Shown: positions 5,596 through 10,914 of the stretch, piece by piece
Position numbering within the stretch: the stretch's first letter is position 1
Layout: each line of letters opens with the position of its first letter
Source: Acidimicrobiia bacterium
Lineage (GTDB): Bacteria > Actinomycetota > Acidimicrobiia > Spongiisociales > UBA5794
Assembly (NCBI GenBank): GCA_030598905.1
Contig: JAUVPA010000026.1
Span: 1-10,914 of the forward strand
Direction: 5' to 3'
DNA: 10,914 bases
Program-made: the position numbers and the translations under genes
The notes under the pieces: generated by a model
Seen by the model: only the letters and a program-made list of their open reading frames with translations
What the model was told of the DNA's origin: nothing
Databases searched by the model: none

Positions 5596-5630
5596 TACGA
5601 TTCCCCAACCGCGGGAATGGGTGGTCCCGC
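5596..5630 (+). promoter_or_regulatory. Possible promoter and leader hairpin of tRNA-His/tig
   Basis: TACGAT at 5596-5601 is a good -10 hexamer. The sequence 16 bp before it (TTCGTT, 5574-5579) is only a weak -35. Between this and tRNA-His lies a hairpin, GCGGGA (5611-5616) with TCCCGC (5625-5630). Transcription from here would include tRNA-His and could continue into tig 32 bp later. Confidence 0.35.
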
Positions 5631-5636
5631 CTGCAT

Positions 5637-5715
5637 GGTGGCCGTAGCTCAGCTTGGTTAGAGCGCCTGGTTGTGGTCCAGGAGGTCGCGGGTTCAAATC
5701 CCGTCGGCCACCCCA
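5637..5715 (+). tRNA. tRNA-His (anticodon GTG)
   Basis: The extra G-1 (5637), typical of tRNA-His, faces C73 (5712). The acceptor stem is GTGGCCG/CGGCCAC and CCA is encoded (5713-5715). The anticodon arm is CCTGG-TTGTGGT-CCAGG with anticodon GTG. The T arm is GCGGG-TTCAAAT-CCCGT. It lies 32 bp before the tig start on the same strand. Confidence 0.96.
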
Positions 5716-5747
5716 ATCAGCACAATCCGCGTGAGGAGAACCCGTCC

Positions 5748-7235
5748 GTGAAGACCGAGGTCACTGAATCAGGCCGCTTCGAGCGCACGCTCACCGTGCA
5801 CCTCGCCGAATCCGAGCTCGAAAACGCCAAGGACAAGGCGGCTCGCAAACTCTCACGCGATATGAAGATCAAGGGCTTCCGCCCCGGCAAGGCGCCCCGT
5901 TCGGTCGTTGAACGCATGGTGGGGGCCGACCAGCTCCGTTCCGAGGCGATCGAGGAAGCGATCCCCGGCGTCGTCACCTCGGCGATCGACGAGAACGGAC
6001 TCGAGCCGGTCACCGTTCCCCAGGTCTCGGACGTTCGCGAAGCCGACGAAGGCGGTGTCGAGGTAGATGTGCGCATCACGCTGTGGCCCGAATTGGAGGC
6101 GATCCCCGACTTCAGCGGCCTCGAGATCGAGGTCGAACGACCCGAAGTCACCGAGGAAGAGATCCAGCAGCAGTTCGACGCTTTGCGCAACCAGTTCGCC
6201 GACCTCGAGCCGGCCTCACGTCCTGCCGACGAGGGTGACTTCGTCATGGTGAACATCACCGTGGAACGAAACGGTCTCATCCTCGAGGACGCTTCAGCCA
6301 ACGACCTTCTCTATGAGGTCGGATCCCAGTCCTTCCTTCCCGGCCTCGACGAGCTGCTCACCGGTTCCTCGGCGGGTGACATAAGGGAGGGCCCCTCGAC
6401 CCTCCCCGAGGGTTTCGGTGAACACGGAGGATCACCGGTAGCTCTCAAGGTGCTTGTGAAAGAGGTCAGGGCGAAGAAACTGCCGGACCTCACCGACGAT
6501 CTCGTGCAGGACGCAACCGAATTCGAGTCGGTTGCCGAACTGCGAGAGGCCATCGAACAGAACATGTTGGCGCTGAAGGTGATGAACGCCAGCGCCGTGT
6601 TCGAGGACCGCGTCGTCGAAGCCGTCGTATCGGATCTCGATATCGAAATACCCGACGGGCTGCTCGATGCGGAGGTCGAGGCGCGCGTCCACAACCTGCT
6701 CCACCGGCTGGAGGAGGAGGACATCAGCTTCCCGGACTACATGCAGATCACCGGCCAGGACCAGGAGACGTTCATCGCCGACGTCAGGGAGCAGGCACGG
6801 GTTGCCCTGGCGACGCGTGTTTTGCTCGAGGGGGTCGCCAAGATCGAAGGCATCGAGGTGACTCCCGACGACTTGGAGTCGGCCATGAGTGCGCTCGCCG
6901 CCCAGTCGGGGAACGACCTCGCCGACGTCCGAGACGCGCTCGATGGTCAAGAAGCATCTCTGGCCGGTGATATCCTGCAACGCAAGGCGCTCCAGCGGCT
7001 CGTCGACGACGCCAAGGCTGTCGACTCCGAAGGAAGCCCGGTGGACCTCACACCGATCCCACCCGCTGCAGCGGCAGACGGTGACGAGGCCGATGAAGAG
7101 CAAGTTGAAGAGCAAGTTGAAGAGAAGGAGAGTGGGTACTCCGGCCAGGACTCAACTTCCCCCGCAACCGAGGCTGAAGCTGCGGAGGCGGATGAACACG
7201 GCGAACCCACCGACGAACCGAGTACCGAGGAGTGA
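5748..7235 (+). CDS. tig: Trigger factor, ribosome-associated chaperone
   Basis: A 495-residue trigger factor. It docks beside the ribosomal exit tunnel and shields nascent chains in the cytoplasm. The N-terminal ribosome-binding domain has the signature GFRPGKAP (43-50). The central FKBP-type prolyl isomerase domain begins near ADEGDFVMVNITVERNG and includes SFLPGLDELLTGSSAGD. The helical C-terminal chaperone arms follow (PDLTDDLVQDATEF onwards). The start is GTG 5748, with AGGAG at 5734-5738 at suitable spacing; the frame is open further upstream but only through tRNA-His. It is longer than the E. coli protein (432) because of an acidic, low-complexity tail of about 50 residues. That tail contains a short tandem repeat (EEQVEEQVEE) and ends STEE, and is likely disordered. 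The stop is 1 nt before the clpP ATG. The order tig-clpP-clpX is widely conserved in bacteria. Confidence 0.96.
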   Translation: MKTEVTESGRFERTLTVHLAESELENAKDKAARKLSRDMKIKGFRPGKAPRSVVERMVGADQLRSEAIEEAIPGVVTSAIDENGLEPVTVPQVSDVREADEGGVEVDVRITLWPELEAIPDFSGLEIEVERPEVTEEEIQQQFDALRNQFADLEPASRPADEGDFVMVNITVERNGLILEDASANDLLYEVGSQSFLPGLDELLTGSSAGDIREGPSTLPEGFGEHGGSPVALKVLVKEVRAKKLPDLTDDLVQDATEFESVAELREAIEQNMLALKVMNASAVFEDRVVEAVVSDLDIEIPDGLLDAEVEARVHNLLHRLEEEDISFPDYMQITGQDQETFIADVREQARVALATRVLLEGVAKIEGIEVTPDDLESAMSALAAQSGNDLADVRDALDGQEASLAGDILQRKALQRLVDDAKAVDSEGSPVDLTPIPPAAAADGDEADEEQVEEQVEEKESGYSGQDSTSPATEAEAAEADEHGEPTDEPSTEE

Positions 7236-7236
7236 G

Positions 7237-7845
7237 ATGAGTTATCTGGTCCCAACCGTGGTCGAACAGACGCCTCGCGGAGAGCGGGCGTTCGACATCT
7301 ACAGCCGCCTCCTGAAGGACCGCATCGTCTTCCTCGGCACCCCGATAGACGACGGCGTCGCCAACATCATCATGGCTCAGCTCCTCCACCTCGAGGGCGA
7401 GGATCCCGACAAGGACGTCGCCCTATACATCAACTCTCCGGGCGGGTCGACAACGGCGCTGATGGCGATATACGACACGATGCAGTTCATCAAGCCCGAT
7501 GTGGCAACGTACTGCATGGGTCTCGCCGCTTCGGCAGCCGCCGTCCTCCTCGCCGGTGGGGCCAAGGGCAAGCGCTTCGCCCTGCCTCACGCGCGCATCA
7601 TGCTGCACCAGCCACACGTCTCGGGGCTTGGCGGACAGGCCACCGACATCGAGATCCACGCCAGGGAGATCTTGAAGACACGCGAACAGATCAACGAGAT
7701 CCTCGCCGAGCACACAGGCAAGCCGCTCGATATCGTGTCAGCGGACACCGATCGGGATTATTGGCTCGGTGCCGAAGAAGCTCTGGAGTACGGTGTTCTC
7801 GATCAGGTCCTCACGGGACGACAGCTCGAAGCCGTCGCCGGATAG
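7237..7845 (+). CDS. clpP: ATP-dependent Clp protease proteolytic subunit
   Basis: A 202-residue serine protease subunit. It forms double heptameric rings and degrades proteins fed in by ClpX or ClpC. The catalytic triad is visible: Ser99 in MGLAASAAAV, His124 in MLHQPHVSG, and Asp174 in DTDRDYW. YINSPGGS (64-71) is the oxyanion/substrate strand. The ATG at 7237 follows a GAGGAG Shine-Dalgarno that overlaps the end of tig, only 1 nt after the tig stop, so translation is probably coupled. One clpP is present here; many actinobacteria carry two (clpP1 clpP2) side by side, so a second copy would have to be elsewhere, or this lineage has a single-type ClpP at this locus. Confidence 0.97.
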   Translation: MSYLVPTVVEQTPRGERAFDIYSRLLKDRIVFLGTPIDDGVANIIMAQLLHLEGEDPDKDVALYINSPGGSTTALMAIYDTMQFIKPDVATYCMGLAASAAAVLLAGGAKGKRFALPHARIMLHQPHVSGLGGQATDIEIHAREILKTREQINEILAEHTGKPLDIVSADTDRDYWLGAEEALEYGVLDQVLTGRQLEAVAG

Positions 7846-7860
7846 GCAGGGAGCAGCCAC

Positions 7861-9132
7861 TTGGCCAAGTACGAGGGATCGGAACTTCTGAAGTGCAGTT
7901 TCTGCGGCAAGTCGCAGAAACAGGTGAAGAAGTTGATCGCCGGTCCCGGCGTCTACATCTGTGATGAGTGCATCGAACTCTGCAACGAGATCATCGAAGA
8001 AGAGCTCGGCGACACCGAAGAGGTTTCGTTCACCGAGCTGCCCAAGCCGCACGAGATCTACGACTTCCTCGACCAGTATGTCGTTGGTCAGGATCAGGCC
8101 AAGAAGGTCTTGGCTGTGGCCGTGTACAACCACTACAAGAGGGTTCGCGCCGGGCAACGCACCAAGGACGATGATGTCGAACTCGAGAAGTCGAACATCC
8201 TCCTCGTCGGACCGACGGGGTCTGGCAAAACCCTCATGGCGAAGACCCTCGCCAGACTGCTCGATGTGCCGTTTGCGATCGCGGATGCGACGGCGCTCAC
8301 CGAGGCTGGTTACGTCGGCGAGGATGTCGAGAATATTCTGCTGAAGCTGATTCAGGCTGCCGATTTCGACATCAAGCGAGCCGAGCGGGGGATCATCTAC
8401 ATCGACGAGATCGACAAGATCGCCCGCAAGGCCGAGAACCCGTCGATCACTCGCGACGTATCGGGTGAGGGCGTGCAACAGGCGCTCCTGAAGATCATCG
8501 AGGGCACCATCGCCTCCGTTCCGCCTCAAGGCGGCCGGAAGCATCCTCACCAGGAGTTCCTCCAGATCGACACGACGAACATGTTGTTCGTCTGCGGCGG
8601 CGCATTCGCCGGCCTCGAAGAGGTGATCGAACATCGCATCGGGAAGAAGACCGTGGGATTCGGCGCCGAGGTCCGATCGGCTATTGCCGGCCGACCCACC
8701 GAGATCATTTCCCAGGTGATGCCGGAAGACCTCATCTCCTATGGGCTCATCCCGGAGTTCATCGGGCGCCTCCCCGTCGTGGCAACCGTCGACGATCTGT
8801 CCACCGAGGATCTCATCCAGGTCCTCACCGAGCCGCGCAATGCGCTGTCCAAGCAGTACGCACGTTTCTTCGAGATGGAGGGCGTCGAATTGATCATCAA
8901 TGACGACGCGCTCCGCGCCATTGCCGAACAGGCCATGCGGAGAGGAACCGGTGCACGCGGGCTGCGCGCGATTCTCGAAGAGGTGCTCCTCGAGACGATG
9001 TACGAGCTTCCGGCCCGTACCGACATCGCCCGCGTTGTCATCGACGGCGAGGTGGTTCGGGAGAGAGTCAATCCCACACTGGTGCCCATTCAGGAACTCG
9101 GATCCGACCTTCCCGAAGAGCGTTCTGCGTGA
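7861..9132 (+). CDS. clpX: ClpX, AAA+ unfoldase subunit of ClpXP
   Basis: A 423-residue ClpX, the usual length. It unfolds tagged substrates with ATP and threads them into ClpP. The N-terminal C4 zinc finger has Cys12, Cys15, Cys34 and Cys37. Walker A is GPTGSGKT (117-124), the pore loop is GYVGED (150-155), Walker B is IIYIDEID (178-185), the RKH loop is at 226-228 and the sensor-2 motif is GARGLR (364-369). The ClpP-docking loop reads VGFGA (265-269) rather than the common IGFGA, a conservative change. The start is a TTG at 7861 with GGGAG (7849-7853) 7 nt upstream. No ATG or GTG lies close to it in frame, and the zinc finger requires this N-terminus. It is 15 bp after clpP and overlaps the next gene by 4 bp, consistent with a tig-clpP-clpX operon. 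Confidence 0.97.
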   Translation: MAKYEGSELLKCSFCGKSQKQVKKLIAGPGVYICDECIELCNEIIEEELGDTEEVSFTELPKPHEIYDFLDQYVVGQDQAKKVLAVAVYNHYKRVRAGQRTKDDDVELEKSNILLVGPTGSGKTLMAKTLARLLDVPFAIADATALTEAGYVGEDVENILLKLIQAADFDIKRAERGIIYIDEIDKIARKAENPSITRDVSGEGVQQALLKIIEGTIASVPPQGGRKHPHQEFLQIDTTNMLFVCGGAFAGLEEVIEHRIGKKTVGFGAEVRSAIAGRPTEIISQVMPEDLISYGLIPEFIGRLPVVATVDDLSTEDLIQVLTEPRNALSKQYARFFEMEGVELIINDDALRAIAEQAMRRGTGARGLRAILEEVLLETMYELPARTDIARVVIDGEVVRERVNPTLVPIQELGSDLPEERSA

Positions 9133-9536
9133 GGCGAATGGTCGGCCTGGTGGCCGTTGTTGGGCTTGGGCTCGTCGCCTGCGGGAATACAGCATCGAAC
9201 ATTGACGAAACGAGTTGGAACTTTGCCGGTTACGACGTTGGCGACGGGCCGGTCAATGTGATCGGCGACACCGAACCGACAATCGCGTTCCAGAGCGACC
9301 AAGTCTCCGGGTCGGATGGATGCAATAACTTCACCGGTACATACGAAACGGACGCGGGGAACAAGATCACGGTCGGCCCCCTTGCCGTCACGCAACGCGC
9401 CTGTGAACCGCCCGTCATGGAACAGGCAGACGTCATTCTGTCGATCGTCAGCGACGCTTTCCTCTACGAGAAGAAGGAAGGCGAATTCTTCCTCCGCACC
9501 GAGGATGCCCAGTTCGCCAAGTACGTCGAGCCCTAG
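9129..9536 (+). CDS. META-domain (HslJ-like) lipoprotein
   Basis: A 135-residue secreted lipoprotein. The signal peptide MRRMVGLVAVVGLGLVAC has a lipobox (LVAC) with Cys18 as the expected lipidated residue, so it should sit on the outer face of the cytoplasmic membrane. The rest is one META domain, as in E. coli HslJ: SWNFAGYDVG (first strand), SGSDGCNNFTGTYET, PLAVTQRAC and FFLRTEDAQFAKYV. Cys65 and Cys92 could form a disulfide. META proteins have no known enzymatic activity; HslJ is linked to stress and novobiocin resistance. The start is GTG 9129 inside the clpX stop (GTGA overlap), suggesting translational coupling; an ATG at 9138 is the alternative but loses the positively charged start. 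Its attachment to the Clp operon is less usual than the rest of the cluster. Confidence 0.88.
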   Translation: MRRMVGLVAVVGLGLVACGNTASNIDETSWNFAGYDVGDGPVNVIGDTEPTIAFQSDQVSGSDGCNNFTGTYETDAGNKITVGPLAVTQRACEPPVMEQADVILSIVSDAFLYEKKEGEFFLRTEDAQFAKYVEP

Positions 9537-10759
9537 TGGACGACTAGCCCGGGGTTCTTCTCGAGGCGCCCGCGCTTCCACACGTGGGTGACCCTGTCGG
9601 GGTTTCCCCACGCCGTGACTTCCTCAAGCGGATCGAAGTCGATGGCGATGACGTCGGCGTCGTACCCGGCGCGAAGCTGTCCCGAATCCGGCGCTTGTAG
9701 ACCGAGAGTCGTCGGTCCGTTGGCGGTTGCCGCCTCGATGGCCTCGAGCGGTGTCATGCCCGCATTCACCAGATGGGTGATCTCACGCGAGTTCTGTCCG
9801 TAATCATCGCCTGAGACGAAGATGTCGGTGCCCATAGCGATCGGGACTTCCTTGGCGACGGCGAGCTTCAGCGCCTGCTCGTGGTGGCCGGCGACTTCCT
9901 GCATCTTCTCGTAGGCGTAGCGGGGCATCGACTCGCTGTGTCGCGATAGCTGATCGATGACGTACCGAGTTGGCACCAGCGTCGTGCCGGCCTCGAACAT
10001 GAGATCGGCAGCTTCTTCGTCGAGATAGCTTCCGTGTTCGATCGTCGTCACTCCGGCACGGACGGCGGCCATGATCCCCGGCTTGCCATGACAATGCGCC
10101 GCGACGCCTCTTTCCGCGCGTGCCGCCTCTTCAACGATCGCCTGCAGTTCTTCGTTGGAGAATTGCTGGTGGATGGGGTGATCGACTTCGGACATGACGC
10201 CGCCTGAAGCACAGACCTTGATCACCTTGGCGTTGGCTCGCAGGTTCGTCCGGACGGCCTTCAGGCACTCCGGCACGCCGTCGCAGATGATCCCGAAGTG
10301 GTCGACGTGGTCGAGGGCGTCGAGAGGGACGTTGTGGACATCGGCATGGCCGCCTGTTGTCGTCAGGACGCCCCCCGCTCCATAGATCGTTGGGCCGCGC
10401 ACGTATCCATCGTCGATGGCCGGAGCGATGTGAAGGCCCAGACCCCCCACTTCACGGGCGCTCGTCACGCCGCCGTCCAATGTCTTCGACAGATCGACCG
10501 TTGCTCTCGCGGCGCGCCGAGATTCAGGTTCCGTGACGAGCGCCAAGAGATCGGGCCGGGGGATGCCGGCGAAGTGGGCGTGACACTCCCACAGGCCGGG
10601 AAGAACGGTCTGCACCTCGGTTACCGAGGCGTCCGGTGTGGTGGGAGCGTCGGCAGTCGTTCCGGCGAACGAGATCTTGTCTCCGTCGAGGATGACGGTC
10701 CCGTCGTCGATCGGCTGCCCCCGACCGGGAACGAGCAGTTCGGCGTTGATGCGAATCAT
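9533..10759 (-). CDS. Amidohydrolase family metal-dependent hydrolase (imidazolonepropionase/prolidase-like)
   Basis: A 408-residue cytoplasmic amidohydrolase with a complete metal-site set. LPGLWECHAHFAG gives His60 and His62, VIKVCASGGV the probably carboxylated Lys181, VAAHCHG His222/His224, TIEHGSYLDEEAA His242, and MGTDIF Asp312. The N- and C-terminal strands of the composite beta domain are present (ILDGDKISFAG; GYDADVIAIDFDPLEE...VTHVWKRGR). The GGHAD motif (136-140) and YLDEEA resemble the Sgx9260/Cc2672-type prolidase and related dipeptidase branch, which often acts on N-acyl or dipeptide substrates; the real substrate is not known. No signal peptide is present. The start is ATG 10759. 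Six nt upstream is TAGCCT and there is no Shine-Dalgarno, so leaderless translation is likely. It converges on the META lipoprotein with a 4-bp stop overlap. Confidence 0.9.
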   Translation of the reverse strand: MIRINAELLVPGRGQPIDDGTVILDGDKISFAGTTADAPTTPDASVTEVQTVLPGLWECHAHFAGIPRPDLLALVTEPESRRAARATVDLSKTLDGGVTSAREVGGLGLHIAPAIDDGYVRGPTIYGAGGVLTTTGGHADVHNVPLDALDHVDHFGIICDGVPECLKAVRTNLRANAKVIKVCASGGVMSEVDHPIHQQFSNEELQAIVEEAARAERGVAAHCHGKPGIMAAVRAGVTTIEHGSYLDEEAADLMFEAGTTLVPTRYVIDQLSRHSESMPRYAYEKMQEVAGHHEQALKLAVAKEVPIAMGTDIFVSGDDYGQNSREITHLVNAGMTPLEAIEAATANGPTTLGLQAPDSGQLRAGYDADVIAIDFDPLEEVTAWGNPDRVTHVWKRGRLEKNPGLVVH

Positions 10760-10765
10760 GGGGGG

Positions 10766-10793
10766 AGGCTATCGGCTATCGGCCGTCGGGTAA
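10766..10793 (-). promoter_or_regulatory. Probable leaderless promoter of the amidohydrolase
   Basis: On the minus strand TAGCCT (10771-10766) is followed by six C and then the ATG at 10759, placing the expected transcription start on the A of ATG. TTACCC (10793-10788) stands 16 bp upstream as a weak -35. The sequence GATAGCC is tandemly repeated here, so a second TAGCCG lies 7 bp further upstream. Confidence 0.4.
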
Positions 10794-10840
10794 TCGGTTC
10801 TGAATGCGGAGAGCCGACAGCTGATGCCCGACGCCGTTGT

Positions 10841-10866
10841 GGACGGCCTAACTAGTTAGGCCGTCC
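10841..10866. repeat. Perfect 26-bp palindrome
   Basis: An 11-bp arm GGACGGCCTAA (10841-10851) and its exact complement (10856-10866) flank a self-complementary CTAG centre. A smaller hairpin (GACAC-TTT-GTGTC, 10869-10881) follows at once. There is no T run on either side. It may be a terminator for a unit entering from the right, or a dimeric operator; it lies about 80 bp upstream of the amidohydrolase ATG. Confidence 0.75.
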
Positions 10867-10914
10867 CCGACACTTTGTGTCTGTTCGACCACGCTGCATA
10901 GCCCTATGTTGACG

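Noticed and set aside
7738..9195. A 485-residue minus-strand frame opposite clpX
   Set aside because: It is a shadow of the high-GC clpX coding strand, with no family motifs; clpX has every expected motif.
9595..9615. GGGG-TTT-CCCC as terminator between the convergent lipoprotein and amidohydrolase
   Set aside because: It is only a 4-bp stem within amidohydrolase coding sequence, with no T tract.
10298..10855. A 185-residue plus-strand frame at the right end
   Set aside because: It lies opposite the amidohydrolase 5' half, whose catalytic residues are all intact, and has no recognisable motif.

Overview
The window is about 11 kb of high-GC bacterial chromosome. Frequent GTG/TTG starts, genes with no recognisable leader, a deazaflavin (F420)-type nitroreductase homologue and a tig-clpP-clpX cluster suggest an actinobacterium, perhaps an uncultured lineage. 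That placement is inferred; no rRNA or marker phylogeny is available here.

Left end (1-901): the 3' part of a gene encoding a MerB/alkylmercury-lyase-like domain fused to a class III nucleotide cyclase domain. The frame is interrupted by one in-frame TGA (194-196). It lies exactly where the family has its catalytic cysteine (Cys159 of MerB). It is followed 19 nt later by the loop of a perfect 7-bp hairpin with a GGUC loop, the same loop as the E. coli fdhF SECIS. The gene is best read as a selenoprotein, not as two genes or a pseudogene, and is the most interesting item in the window.

Middle (1140-5715): six tRNA genes interleaved with protein genes. On the minus strand: a helix-turn-helix protein with a possible LAGLIDADG-like C-terminal region, tRNA-Lys(CTT), a deazaflavin-type nitroreductase homologue, and tRNA-Leu(TAG). 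Divergently on the plus strand: tRNA-Pro(TGG), an O-methyltransferase starting 2 nt after the tRNA, tRNA-Gly(TCC) and tRNA-Arg(TCT). The 3' 47 bp of tRNA-Arg are repeated 699 bp downstream (46/47 identical), the signature of a tRNA attachment site. The enclosed segment carries one small dimeric alpha/beta-barrel gene and no integrase. An agmatinase-family ureohydrolase follows.

Right (5637-9536): tRNA-His(GTG), then trigger factor (tig), clpP, clpX and a META-domain lipoprotein, tightly packed on the plus strand. This is a protein-folding and proteolysis operon: ribosome-bound chaperone, protease chamber and AAA+ unfoldase, with a small envelope protein translationally coupled at the end. A convergent amidohydrolase (minus) overlaps the lipoprotein stop by 4 bp. 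Its upstream region (10760-10914) holds a probable leaderless promoter and a perfect 26-bp palindrome.
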